Below are positions 18,510-27,330 of a DNA stretch of 64,000 nt, piece after piece. The position numbers and the translations under genes were made by a program. Position 1 is the stretch's first letter, and each line of letters starts with the position of its first letter. Below the pieces are notes generated by a model. It was not told where the DNA came from, ran no database searches, and saw only the letters and a list, made by a program, of their open reading frames with translations. Origin of the DNA: Pedobacter rhodius. GTDB lineage: Bacteria; Bacteroidota; Bacteroidia; Sphingobacteriales; Sphingobacteriaceae. Where the stretch lies: NCBI RefSeq assembly GCF_027213645.1, contig NZ_JAPWGL010000003.1, positions 124,001 through 188,000 of the forward strand, given 5' to 3'.

Positions 18510-19490
18510 TTAAGATGATTTATATAAGTAAAAAACAACTGTATCACCCATTTCTTTTTCATTTAACTGCCTTGATCTCATTTCGAAAGTTTCTATTTCC
18601 TCTTCGCTAAAAATCTTTTCAAATGGATAAGCCTGATAGTCATTTTCTATGGAAAACAGCGGAATATCCCGTTGATATAGTTCACTCGCCCAAAATTGAA
18701 AACTTGCAGAGTCAAAATAAGTATTTCTTATTTCAAATCCTGTTTGTTGTGCTAAAATGGACATACTTTTAACCGTATGTAAGAAAAAATGCCGTGGAGC
18801 ATCTAATTGAACCCAGTTTGCTTTGTAAATATTAAAAGCTTCAGCTATTACAGGAATTGCGATCATGAGGCAACCTTGCTCTTTTAGCAGAGAACGGCAA
18901 TTTTTCAATACCTCCTGTTGTTGATCCATATGTTCTAAAACATGATTCATGATGATTAGATCATATTGATTAGGCTGTAGTTCAACTAAATCTTTTTTCA
19001 TGATTTTTACACCAAAACCGTGATCGATTTCTTCAGGGATGAATTTATCTACACCTTCAATATTTTCAAATCCGATATTGAATAAATTGCATATTTGCTG
19101 TCCTTTTCCACAACCTATTTCCAATATCTTATCTGAAAAGGCTATTTTAACTGGCTTTAAATATTTCAACACAGGCCGATTTGTTTTAAAAAGCTTTTTA
19201 AGTCTGAAATAACCGAATAAACGCTTAAAGTAAGATTGTCTTTTTAATACAGCTGTATTGGCTGTGAATGAATAATAATAGGGCGGATAATATTTACTTA
19301 TGTTTACTGGTAATTCTGCTATCTGCAAACAGCCGCATAAGGAACACTGTTGGTATTTAAATTCGTCCCGAAATCCAAACATCATTTCTTTAACGACAAG
19401 TGATTCTCCAAACGGAGCTTTGCAGATTCTGCAGCCGGGTGATGAGTAGGCCTTAGTTTGTGATTCCAAATTAAATGCTTTTAAATCCAA
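18510..19490 (-). CDS. SAM-dependent methyltransferase with zinc ribbon
   Basis: Class I methyltransferase, 326 residues. An N-terminal four-cysteine knuckle (C20-x2-C23 and C49-x2-C52) precedes a Methyltransf_23-like domain: motif I ILEIGCGKGQQ (about 121-131), acidic GVDKF, and motif IV/post-I YDLIIMNHVLEHMDQQ. This two-part layout is common in sugar or natural-product C/O-methyltransferases of polysaccharide loci. Acceptor unknown. It is the last gene of the glycan region; 250 bases of gene-free AT-rich DNA follow before the infB terminator. Confidence 0.86.
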   Translation of the reverse strand: MDLKAFNLESQTKAYSSPGCRICKAPFGESLVVKEMMFGFRDEFKYQQCSLCGCLQIAELPVNISKYYPPYYYSFTANTAVLKRQSYFKRLFGYFRLKKLFKTNRPVLKYLKPVKIAFSDKILEIGCGKGQQICNLFNIGFENIEGVDKFIPEEIDHGFGVKIMKKDLVELQPNQYDLIIMNHVLEHMDQQQEVLKNCRSLLKEQGCLMIAIPVIAEAFNIYKANWVQLDAPRHFFLHTVKSMSILAQQTGFEIRNTYFDSASFQFWASELYQRDIPLFSIENDYQAYPFEKIFSEEEIETFEMRSRQLNEKEMGDTVVFYLYKSS

Positions 19491-19692
19491 ACTTGATGGA
19501 TTTATGATTAATTAATGATTGCTATAAATTTAAGGATAGTTTAGTTAAAAGGCAATTTCATATATTATTAGCTTTATAACACAATTATCTGCCGAATTAA
19601 CTTATTGAAGTTTTGACTACAAATGTTCGATATTTTTAAGTTACAAACTAAATATTATCCGATAATTTTAAGATTAAAACAATATATAAACT

Positions 19693-19718
19693 AAAAAAGC
19701 GGCCTTTTGAGCCGCTTT
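19693..19718 (-). terminator. Terminator of rimP-nusA-infB
   Basis: On the minus strand AAAGCGGC pairs with GCCGCUUU (8 base pairs, 7-base loop) followed by six U (19698-19693). It starts about 20 bases past the infB stop. Confidence 0.9.
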
Positions 19719-19739
19719 GAATTATAATATGTTTGTATT

Positions 19740-22700
19740 TTACAGTTTTCTGGCTACTTCAACTTGTTCGTAAGCCTCTACAATATCACCAACTTCGATG
19801 TTATTAAAGTTCTGAATATTCAGACCACATTCGTAGCCTTTTACCACTTCTTTTACATCATCTTTAAAGCGTTTTAATGATGCCAGTTCACCTGTATAAA
19901 TTACAACACCATCTCTGATGATGCGGATTTTGCTGTTACGGGTAATTTTACCATCTAATACCATACAACCTGCAATGGTACCTACTTTAGTAATTTTGAA
20001 AGTTTCTCGTATCTCTACGTTAGCCACGATTTTCTCTTCAAATTCAGGATCCAACATACCTTCCATCGCCGATTTAATCTCGTTGATTGCATCGTAAATG
20101 ATAGAATATAAACGGATATCGATTTGTTCAGCCTCCGCAAGTTTACGTGCACCTGTTGACGGACGAACCTGGAAACCAATGATAATCGCATCAGAAGCCG
20201 AAGCTAACAATACATCAGATTCTGAAATCTGTCCAACACCTTTACTGATGATGTTGATTTGAATTTGCTCAGTAGACAGCTTCAATAGTGAATCGGCTAA
20301 CGCTTCGATAGAACCATCCACGTCACCTTTAACAATAATGTTAAGCTCTTTAAAGTTACCAATCGCCAAACGACGACCAATCTCATCCAATGTAATGTGT
20401 TTCTGTGTACGTAATCCCTGCTCACGTTGTAATTGCATACGTTTGTTTGCAATATCACGAGCCTCGGTTTCACTTTCTAAAGCATTAAATCGGTCGCCTG
20501 CTGTAGGAGCACCCTGCATACCCAAAACCTGTACCGGTTGTGATGGGCCCGCTGATTCTACCTTGGCACCACGTTCATTGGTTAACGCTTTAACACGTCC
20601 GCTATAACTACCCGCTAAGATTGGATCTCCAACTCTTAATGTACCGGCCTGAACCAATACGGTTGTAACGATACCACGGCCTTTATCTAATGCCGATTCA
20701 ATTACCGTACCTGTTGCGCGCTTATTCGGATTTGCTTTAAGCTCTAACAATTCAGCCTCTAATAAGACTTTGTCTAAAAGTAAGTCAACATTTAAACCGC
20801 TTTTGCTTGAAATTTCCTGTGATTGATATTTACCACCCCAGTCTTCAACCAGTATGTTCATTACCGACAATTGTTCACGTACTTTATCTGCATTAGCACC
20901 GGGCTTATCTACTTTCGTGAAAGCAAACACCAATGGTACACCTGCTGCTTGTGCGTGGTTAATCGCCTCTTTGGTTTGAGGCATCACTGCATCATCCGCA
21001 GCAATAACAATAATTGCAATATCTGCTGCTTTAGCACCACGGGCACGCATCGCAGTAAAGGCTTCGTGACCCGGTGTATCTAAGAACGTTACTTTTTTAC
21101 CGGTTGGCGTAGTTACCATGTAAGCACCAATGTGCTGCGTAATACCACCTGCTTCACCGGCCACTACATTCGCTTTACGAATATAATCCAGCAATGAAGT
21201 TTTACCGTGATCGACGTGACCCATAATGGTAACAACCGGCGCTCTTTCGATTAAATCTGCCTCGTTATCTTCTTCTTCAATTACATTTTCCTCATCTTCA
21301 TCAGGTTTAACGAATTGAATTTCATAACCAAATTCATCAGCAACGATTGTCAATGTTTCAGCATCTAAACGCTGATTGATTGAAACGAACATACCCAGAC
21401 TCATACAAGTACCAATAATTTTGGTAACCGGCACATCCATCATGCTCGCCAATTCGTTAGCCGTAACAAATTCTGTTACTTTTAATATTTTTGATTGCGA
21501 TTCAAGTTCATTTGCTGCTTCTTCTGCATTGTATGCAACATCATCACGTTTCTGACGACGTAGTTTTGCACGTTGAGCAAATTTACCAGATTTACCGGCA
21601 CCACTTAAACGAGCAAGTGTTGCTTTGATTTGATCTTGAATTTCTTTCTCAGTAGGTTCTTCTTTAGGTCCGCTAGGTGTCGCATTTCTGTTTTGGAAAC
21701 CTGGTCTGTTATTGTTGTTATTTCTATTTCCCTGGTAAGGTGTTCCACCCTGTCCGGCAGGTCTGTTACCCTGGTATGGTGTACCACCGCCTGGTCTGTT
21801 TCCCTGATAAGGCTGACGGGGTTGTCCTGGTGCGCCACCCTGACCTTGACCGGCAGGGTTTTGTCCGGACTGACCCTGACCACCATGTTGCCCTGGCTGA
21901 CCGGGAGCTCCAGGTGCTTTCTTACGTTTACGTTTGCGTTTTGCCGCTTCACTATCGCTTGAAGATGCTACCGGACCATTTCTTCTGTCTGGTGTTGTAG
22001 GTAAAACAATTTTACCAATAATGTTCGGGCCTGTTAATTTAACCGAACGGGCTTTCATTACTTCAGGCTCAGTGCTTGTTGCCTCAGGCTTAACTTCTGC
22101 TGGTTTTGCAGTCTCCGCTTTTGGTTGTTCAACAACAGGTTTCGGTGCTTCTTCAACTTTTGGTGCAGGTACCGGAATTTCTTCCTTTTTAACCTCAACA
22201 GGTTTAGGTGCTTCGGCCTTTGGTTGTTCCACTACCGGTTTCGGTGTCTCTTCAACTTTAGGTGCAGGTGCTTCTTCTTTTTTAGCAGGTCTTGTTTTAG
22301 AATTAAGATCATTTAAATCGATCTTGCCTACTATTTTAACACCCGGCAAACTACCATCATCAGCTTTTTCTTCTGCTTTCGCCTCCTTTACAGGTTCTGC
22401 CACAGCTGCTGGTGGTGGTGTTTCAACTTTTGGCACTTCCACTTTAGGTTTTTCGACCTGAGGGGTAAACGTTTGAGCATTTTTAATCAAAATCTCTTCG
22501 TTTTTCTCAAAATCGGTATTCTTTTTCGGTGCTTCAGCTGGCTTTTCAGTCTCAGGCTCGTCACGACGTATTTTACCAATCACTATTTGTTTGGCTTCTT
22601 CTCTTACGATCTTATCTCCCTGATACTCTTTTAACAAAGCATCATACATCTCTCCCGAGAGTTTAAACATAGGACTTTTCTCGGCCGAGAAACCCTTTTT

Positions 22701-22784
22701 GTTTAAAAACTCTACGGCCGTACCCATGCCTATATTAAGTTCTTTAATAGCTTTAATTAAAATGATTGGTTTGTCGTCTGACAT
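19740..22784 (-). CDS. infB: Translation initiation factor IF-2
   Basis: GTPase that brings initiator fMet-tRNA to the 30S subunit and drives subunit joining. 1014 residues, long even for the phylum. The N-terminal ~430 residues are low-complexity: a Pro/Lys/Glu/Val-rich part with two copies of [11 protein letters not shown], then a Gly/Gln/Asn/Arg part with three PYQGNR units. G domain from about 518: [16 protein letters not shown] (G1), [12 protein letters not shown] (G2), DTPGHEAF (G3), TKVDKPGA (G4, TKVD in place of NKxD, usual in IF-2), then domains II-IV ending in the fMet-binding C2 barrel. Third gene of the rimP-nusA-infB operon, 61 bases after nusA. Confidence 0.97.
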   Translation of the reverse strand: MSDDKPIILIKAIKELNIGMGTAVEFLNKKGFSAEKSPMFKLSGEMYDALLKEYQGDKIVREEAKQIVIGKIRRDEPETEKPAEAPKKNTDFEKNEEILIKNAQTFTPQVEKPKVEVPKVETPPPAAVAEPVKEAKAEEKADDGSLPGVKIVGKIDLNDLNSKTRPAKKEEAPAPKVEETPKPVVEQPKAEAPKPVEVKKEEIPVPAPKVEEAPKPVVEQPKAETAKPAEVKPEATSTEPEVMKARSVKLTGPNIIGKIVLPTTPDRRNGPVASSSDSEAAKRKRKRKKAPGAPGQPGQHGGQGQSGQNPAGQGQGGAPGQPRQPYQGNRPGGGTPYQGNRPAGQGGTPYQGNRNNNNNRPGFQNRNATPSGPKEEPTEKEIQDQIKATLARLSGAGKSGKFAQRAKLRRQKRDDVAYNAEEAANELESQSKILKVTEFVTANELASMMDVPVTKIIGTCMSLGMFVSINQRLDAETLTIVADEFGYEIQFVKPDEDEENVIEEEDNEADLIERAPVVTIMGHVDHGKTSLLDYIRKANVVAGEAGGITQHIGAYMVTTPTGKKVTFLDTPGHEAFTAMRARGAKAADIAIIVIAADDAVMPQTKEAINHAQAAGVPLVFAFTKVDKPGANADKVREQLSVMNILVEDWGGKYQSQEISSKSGLNVDLLLDKVLLEAELLELKANPNKRATGTVIESALDKGRGIVTTVLVQAGTLRVGDPILAGSYSGRVKALTNERGAKVESAGPSQPVQVLGMQGAPTAGDRFNALESETEARDIANKRMQLQREQGLRTQKHITLDEIGRRLAIGNFKELNIIVKGDVDGSIEALADSLLKLSTEQIQINIISKGVGQISESDVLLASASDAIIIGFQVRPSTGARKLAEAEQIDIRLYSIIYDAINEIKSAMEGMLDPEFEEKIVANVEIRETFKITKVGTIAGCMVLDGKITRNSKIRIIRDGVVIYTGELASLKRFKDDVKEVVKGYECGLNIQNFNNIEVGDIVEAYEQVEVARKL

Positions 22785-22845
22785 TTAGCTCCTGTTATTT
22801 TTTTTTATTTATACAAAAGTAGTGTTTATTTGGCAATTACACCAC

Positions 22846-24090
22846 TTATTCAAATTCTGACTTCAAAATTTGAACCACTTCCTTAATGGTTTCTTCTTCA
22901 AGGTCGGTGCGTTTCACCAAATCTTCTACCGTAAGTGCTAGTACACTCTTGGCAGTATCGCAACCGATAGCCTTTAATTCGTCGATAATCCAGCTATCAA
23001 TCTCATCTGAGAATTCTTCTAAATCAACGTCTTCATCATTTTCTTCACCGGCTTCACGGTAAACATCAATTTCATAACCGGTTAATTTACCGGCGAGTTT
23101 AATGTTATGTCCGCCACGGCCAATCGCTAATGATACCTGATCAGGTTTTAAATAAACTGATGCATGCTTAGTATCATCATCTAATTTAATAGAAGTGATT
23201 TTTGCCGGACTTAAAGCACGGGTAATGTATAATGAACTATTGCCTGTAAAGTTAATTACATCGATGTTTTCATTTTTTAATTCGCGAACGATACCATGGA
23301 TACGTGAACCTTTCATACCCACACATGCACCTACCGGATCAATACGATCATCGTAAGATTCTACTGCCACTTTAGCGCGTTCTCCCGGTTCGCGAACAAT
23401 TTTTTTTATGGTAATTAGTCCATCGAATATTTCCGGAACTTCCTGTTCGAATAATCTTTGTAAAAATTCAGGTGCTGTTCTGGAAATAATAATTTTTGGA
23501 TTTGCGTTAATCATCTCTACTTTAGAGATTACTGCTCTCACAGAATCGCCCTTTTTAAAATAATCTGCCGGAATTTGTTCCGTTTTAGGCATTAAAAGTT
23601 CATTACCTTCATCATCTAAAACCAAAGTTTCCTTTTTCCACACCTGGTAAACTTCACCGGTTATGATTTCGCCTACCCTATCTTTATATTTTTTGAAAAT
23701 TTCGTCTTTCTCCAGTTCCAATACTTTAGAAACCAAAGTTTGGCGGGCTGCTAAAATTGCCCTGCGGCCAAAACTTTCTAATGTAATCTGCTCAATATAA
23801 TCATCACCAACTTCCAAACTCGGATCAATCTGATTCACCTCAGCAAGTTCGATTTCCAAATCATCATCTTCAGAAAATCCATCTTCCATTACTTTTCGGG
23901 TTCTCCAGATTTCTAAATCCCCGTTATCAGGATTCACAATCACATCACAGTTCTCGTCTGTTCCATATTTTTTACGCAACATGCTACGAAAAACTTCTTC
24001 CAACACACTAATCACCGTTGGGCGATCTATATTTTTGAAATCTTTAAACTCCTGAAAAGAGTCGATTAAATTAATTGTTGTAGTACTCAT
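22846..24090 (-). CDS. nusA: Transcription factor NusA
   Basis: RNA-polymerase-binding factor for pausing, termination and antitermination. 414 residues: N-terminal polymerase-binding domain (about 1-125), S1 RNA-binding domain (VGEIITGEVYQVWKKETLV, about 130-200), two KH domains (RVAVESYDDRIDPVGACVG... GMKGSRIHGI; and IGRGGHNIKLAGKLTGYEID), then an acidic linker (EAGEENDEDVDLEEFSDE) and a short C-terminal helical region rather than the two acidic repeats of E. coli. Middle gene of the operon. Confidence 0.96.
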   Translation of the reverse strand: MSTTTINLIDSFQEFKDFKNIDRPTVISVLEEVFRSMLRKKYGTDENCDVIVNPDNGDLEIWRTRKVMEDGFSEDDDLEIELAEVNQIDPSLEVGDDYIEQITLESFGRRAILAARQTLVSKVLELEKDEIFKKYKDRVGEIITGEVYQVWKKETLVLDDEGNELLMPKTEQIPADYFKKGDSVRAVISKVEMINANPKIIISRTAPEFLQRLFEQEVPEIFDGLITIKKIVREPGERAKVAVESYDDRIDPVGACVGMKGSRIHGIVRELKNENIDVINFTGNSSLYITRALSPAKITSIKLDDDTKHASVYLKPDQVSLAIGRGGHNIKLAGKLTGYEIDVYREAGEENDEDVDLEEFSDEIDSWIIDELKAIGCDTAKSVLALTVEDLVKRTDLEEETIKEVVQILKSEFE

Positions 24091-24154
24091 TTTTTACCAT
24101 GATTAAATAGATTAGCAGGATTACAAGATTACCTCGTTTCGCTCCTAAATCGCA

Positions 24155-24619
24155 TTACTTAAAACTTATTAATACACTTGTTTCTAATATATCATTAAAC
24201 GGAACAGCTGTTTCAACCGCTACCGCCTTTTTTCCTTTTTCTTTAACTGATTCTTCAATCAGAATATTGTTGTCGGTAACCTCTAAAAGTTTACCTTCTT
24301 TTTTTTGCCCGCCGGCAAATTTTATACTTACTGTACGGCCAATGTTTTTGTTATACTGGCGGATAAGTTTTAAGGGCTCACCAACACCAGGAGATGAAAC
24401 TTCTAAATTATAAGCCTGTTCAATTGTATTTTCTTCTTCCAGATGAAAACCAACATGCCTGCTTATTGCCACACAATCCTGTATGCTTATGCCCTCATCG
24501 CCATCAACATGTATAATTAATTTGTTGTTTGGCAACATTTTTACTTCGACCAAAAAAAGTTCCGGACGATCTGCAATTTTCTCTTCTACGAGTTCAGTAA
24601 CTCTCTTTTCTACCTGCAT
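24155..24619 (-). CDS. rimP: Ribosome maturation factor RimP
   Basis: Assists 30S subunit assembly in the cytoplasm. 154 residues, normal size, with the typical VSSPGVGEPLKL (substrate-recognition SPG) motif and the DCVAISRHVG stretch of the N-terminal domain, and a C-terminal SH3-like barrel (IKFAGGQKKEGKLLEV). First gene of the rimP-nusA-infB operon; a leader hairpin and promoter lie upstream. Confidence 0.95.
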   Translation of the reverse strand: MQVEKRVTELVEEKIADRPELFLVEVKMLPNNKLIIHVDGDEGISIQDCVAISRHVGFHLEEENTIEQAYNLEVSSPGVGEPLKLIRQYNKNIGRTVSIKFAGGQKKEGKLLEVTDNNILIEESVKEKGKKAVAVETAVPFNDILETSVLISFK

Positions 24620-24642
24620 ATTTTAACCCGATTTCATAGAAA

Positions 24643-24661
24643 AAGGGGACACTGTCCCCTT
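24643..24661 (-). promoter_or_regulatory. Leader hairpin of rimP operon
   Basis: The minus-strand RNA has AAGGGGAC pairing with GUCCCCUU (8 base pairs, 3-base loop), followed directly by UUUCU. It lies between the predicted start (about 24676) and the rimP ATG, where it could act as an attenuator or message stabiliser. The core GGGGACAnTGTCCCC is also seen as a dispersed palindrome in many genomes, so it may be neutral. Confidence 0.5.
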
Positions 24662-24682
24662 CTCTTTTCTTCGATTACGATG

Positions 24683-24712
24683 CAAATGTATAAAATTTTT
24701 AGTAATAATCAA
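24683..24712 (-). promoter_or_regulatory. Promoter of rimP-nusA-infB
   Basis: Minus-strand -33 TTG (24712-24710), 19-base spacer, -7 TACATTTG (24690-24683). Full match to the Bacteroidota consensus; predicted leader about 57 bases. Confidence 0.7.
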
Positions 24713-24740
24713 ACTCTTGTACAGGAATTTACATTCAAAA

Positions 24741-25166
24741 CTATCGCTTGAGTATTTGGCGATGCGGTTCGAGGTTATGTTTTATTGTCCCGGTAAATAA
24801 TTTATTTTTATCGGCAAAGCTAACGCCTATATAGCTTTCTACCAGGTATATCTTGTTTTTAACAAACGGGGTTTCCGGCTTGAAAGTAACTGAATCGCCC
24901 TGCATAATTGTGCGCCCTGAAATGATTTTTTCATCCTGTAAGCTATCTGTTTCGCCCGGGATTAATATAACAGCCATAAAGTTAACGGAATCAGGATTAG
25001 ACTTATAATCTTTTCTCAATTCAAATAAACTGGCGCCGTCAATATTTTTAATTATAATAGAAGTGCTATCTTCCGAAAACTTAATCAGGGGTGCTTTGTT
25101 TGTATTGGAGCACGATGCTAAATTCAAAACAACAGGTACAAACAAATATTTAACAGATTTAAACAT
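24741..25166 (-). CDS. Small lipoprotein, unknown function
   Basis: 141 residues with a lipoprotein signal: MFKSVKYLFVPVVLNLASC, lipobox LASC with Cys19. The mature part begins SNTNKAPLIKFSEDSTS and is beta-rich (FELRKDYKSNPDSV, RTIMQGDSVTFKPE). I do not recognise a family. The gene diverges from the YvlD-like gene with 18 bases between the two start codons, so the regulatory regions overlap. Confidence 0.7.
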   Translation of the reverse strand: MFKSVKYLFVPVVLNLASCSNTNKAPLIKFSEDSTSIIIKNIDGASLFELRKDYKSNPDSVNFMAVILIPGETDSLQDEKIISGRTIMQGDSVTFKPETPFVKNKIYLVESYIGVSFADKNKLFTGTIKHNLEPHRQILKR

Positions 25167-25184
25167 TTTACTAAATTAAACATT

Positions 25185-25529
25185 ATGAGACTAATTATTG
25201 AAATCCTTTTAATGGGCTTGGCTGTCTTTATTGGGGCAAAACTCGTTCCGGGTGTAACCGTTGATGGTTATGGGAGTGCAATTATAGCGGCAGTTTTAAT
25301 TGCCCTTGCAAATGCAACAATCGGCTTTATATTAAGACTGTTAACCTTCCCGGTGAATTTTCTTACGCTGGGTTTAATGTCGTTCATCATAACCGTACTA
25401 ATGATTTTATTGGTTGATAATATGATGACAAGCTTTAACACAACAGGATTTTTAGCGGCTGCATTTTTAGCCATCGTTGTGGCTTTGATAAAAGCAATTT
25501 TTGGCGCGATAGCCGGCGAAAAGGAGTAA
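25185..25529 (+). CDS. YvlD-like membrane protein
   Basis: 114 residues with four hydrophobic helices. The FPVNFLTLGLMSFIITVLMI stretch and IIEILLMGLAVFIGAKLVPGV opening are the pattern of the phage-holin-family-4/YvlD family of small inner-membrane proteins. Role undefined in most bacteria; envelope stress is a usual suggestion. Not a phage remnant: no phage genes are near. Convergent with the acyl-CoA dehydrogenase gene across an inverted-repeat region. Confidence 0.85.
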   Translation: MRLIIEILLMGLAVFIGAKLVPGVTVDGYGSAIIAAVLIALANATIGFILRLLTFPVNFLTLGLMSFIITVLMILLVDNMMTSFNTTGFLAAAFLAIVVALIKAIFGAIAGEKE

Positions 25530-25534
25530 TTCAG

Positions 25535-25610
25535 TTGGCAATTTTCAGTTCACAGTTTTCAATTAACGGTTTTCAGTTGGCTTTTTAACTGGCCAACTGA
25601 AAATTGCCAA
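25535..25610. repeat. Nested inverted repeats between convergent genes
   Basis: TTGGCAATTTTCAGTT (25535-25550) pairs perfectly with AACTGAAAATTGCCAA (25595-25610). Inside, TTTTCAGTTGGC (25570-25581) pairs with GCCAACTGAAAA (25592-25603), an alternative hairpin. Further degenerate copies of the CAGTT(G/C)(G/A) unit fill the gap and another sits at 7760-7790. It looks like a dispersed intergenic repeat that may also stop convergent transcription. Confidence 0.7.
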
Positions 25611-25624
25611 ATGTGAACTGAAAA

Positions 25625-26764
25625 CTACCTGATAACCTCTCTTGAGATAACCATTTTCTGTATTTCAGACGTGCCTTCATAAATCTGCGTAATTTTAGCA
25701 TCACGCATGAGGCGTTCCACATGGTATTCTTTAACAAAACCATAGCCACCATGTACCTGAACCGCTTCAACGGTTACATCCATCGCAACTTTTGAAGCAA
25801 ATAATTTAGCCATGGATCCGGCCTGAGTATAAGGCAACCCCTGGTCTTTTAACCAGGCGGCTTTATAAACTAATAATCTTGCGGCTTCAATCTGAGTCGC
25901 CATATCAGCAAGTTTAAATGCGATCGCCTGATGTTCTGATATTGGTTTGCCAAATGATTTGCGTTCTTTGGCATATTGAGTTGCCAGCTCAAACGCACCC
26001 TGAGCAATACCCAGGGCCTGTGCGGCAATACCAATCCGGCCGCCTTCCAATGTTTTCATGGCAAATTTAAAGCCGAAACCATCTTCACCAATTCTGTTTT
26101 CTTTCGGCACTTTAACATCATTAAACATTAAAGAGTGCGTATCAGAACCCCGAATCCCCAATTTATTTTCTTTTGCCCCAATGGTAAAACCTTCCATTCC
26201 TTTCTCAACGATAAAAGCATTAATGCCTTTATGCCTCAATTCGGGATGTGTTTGGGCGATAACCAGATAAGTTGAAGCTGTACTGCCGTTTGTAATCCAG
26301 TTTTTAGTGCCATTCAGTAAATAATAATCGCCTTTATCTTCTGCTGTTGTGCGCTGTGAAGTTGCATCAGAACCAGCCTCGGGTTCTGATAAGCAGAACG
26401 CGCCGATTTTTTCGCCGGATGCCAAAGGTTTCAGGTATTTCTCTTTCTGAGCCTCGCTTCCATAAGCTTCCAACCCATAACAAACCAACGAATTATTTAC
26501 AGAAACCACTACAGAGGCTGAAGCGTCAATCTTAGAAAGTTCTTCCATAACGAGTACGTAAGATATTGCATCTAAACCACTGCCACTATATTTTTCAGAA
26601 ACCATCATACCTAAAAAACCGAGTTCTCCCAGCTTTTTTACTTGTTCGGCCGGAAATTTCTGATGTTCATCTCGCTCGATAACACCGGGTTTCAGTTCCT
26701 GCTGCGCAAAATCGCGGGCAGCTTGCTGAATCATCAATTGCTCTTCACTTAATTCAAAATGCAT
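25625..26764 (-). CDS. Acyl-CoA dehydrogenase
   Basis: FAD enzyme that makes the trans-2,3 double bond in the first step of fatty-acid beta-oxidation, passing electrons to ETF. 379 residues, standard for short/medium-chain members. FAD and substrate motifs GAFCLSEPEAGSDATS and KNWITNGSTASTYLV; DMATQIEAARLLVYKAA; the catalytic Glu is in IYEGTSEIQ near the C-terminus (about 364). Butyryl-CoA or short branched-chain substrates are likely but not certain. Single gene, with an operator-like inverted repeat on its promoter. Confidence 0.95.
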   Translation of the reverse strand: MHFELSEEQLMIQQAARDFAQQELKPGVIERDEHQKFPAEQVKKLGELGFLGMMVSEKYSGSGLDAISYVLVMEELSKIDASASVVVSVNNSLVCYGLEAYGSEAQKEKYLKPLASGEKIGAFCLSEPEAGSDATSQRTTAEDKGDYYLLNGTKNWITNGSTASTYLVIAQTHPELRHKGINAFIVEKGMEGFTIGAKENKLGIRGSDTHSLMFNDVKVPKENRIGEDGFGFKFAMKTLEGGRIGIAAQALGIAQGAFELATQYAKERKSFGKPISEHQAIAFKLADMATQIEAARLLVYKAAWLKDQGLPYTQAGSMAKLFASKVAMDVTVEAVQVHGGYGFVKEYHVERLMRDAKITQIYEGTSEIQKMVISREVIR

Positions 26765-26789
26765 AACATTTATGTATAAAAGGTTAGTG

Positions 26790-26816
26790 TTTCAAATGTA
26801 GCATTTCCATTTGAAA
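26790..26816 (-). promoter_or_regulatory. Operator-like repeat on acyl-CoA dehydrogenase promoter
   Basis: TTTCAAATG and CATTTGAAA form a perfect 9-base inverted repeat with a 9-base spacer (26790-26798 and 26808-26816). The minus-strand -7 box TACATTTG (26800-26793) lies inside it. The -33 TTG is not clear. The arrangement fits a dimeric repressor covering the promoter. Confidence 0.6.
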
Positions 26817-26949
26817 TTACTATGGCTGCATAGCAATTATTTTAGCAGTTGCTTAAAATGGTTAAGGGTTTAGCTTGGCTGAATGATTAACGCGGTCTAT
26901 TTAATATGAACTGCATAGGATTAGACAAGTATATTTAATTTGAAGCACA

Positions 26950-27250
26950 AGGGCTGTAATGTTTAAGCGGGTTCCGGTCCTGTCTGCCTGCGGTAGACAA
27001 GCTTTTGCTTCGCCTCTCCCCGATTTTACATCGGGATGCGGGCCTTCCGCGTCAATCAGGGCTATTTTTCAAAATATAGTTGCTTTTGGGTTGCTTCTTT
27101 TGTACCGGTCTTTGTTTTTAAGCCCGATGGGAGCGGCATCCTTTTTGGGTAAAGTTTTGTTTAATTTGAGCAGAAAACTGCCCGAAAAGATACAGCGTAC
27201 AGCGGGACAGGTGGCCGCCAATGGCCGTATGCGCTCACTTCCAATATAAA
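26950..27250. repeat. GC-rich dispersed repeat block
   Basis: The gene-free stretch 26765-27330 is AT-rich at both ends, but this middle part is clearly richer in G and C than its flanks. It contains CTGCCTGCGGTAGACA and a hairpin CCCGAT/ATCGGG (CCCGATTTTACATCGGG, 27019-27035). An open frame (26959-27249) runs through it, but it begins with a chance ATG, is rich in Ser/Pro/Arg and matches no known fold. I recall similar sequence recurring in Pedobacter genomes, so I call it a dispersed non-coding repeat. Confidence 0.5.
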
Positions 27251-27330
27251 ATATTACCTTAACCCATTACCTGACACCGTCGGTCTGGATTAATATTTTC
27301 TATAAAGTACTATGACTTTGAATTCTTAGC

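Noticed and set aside
19491-19692. Possible gene or RNA in the AT-rich gap before infB
   Set aside because: No frame with coding character, no tRNA-like cloverleaf and no promoter match beyond chance.
21605-22461. Long open frames on the other frames of infB
   Set aside because: By-products of its repetitive, biased N-terminal codons.
25185-25529. Holin-family protein as a prophage remnant
   Set aside because: Single gene of the widespread YvlD type with no phage genes nearby.
26959-27249. 96-codon plus-strand frame
   Set aside because: Composition and hairpins fit a dispersed repeat; no start signal, no recognisable fold. Listed as repeat.
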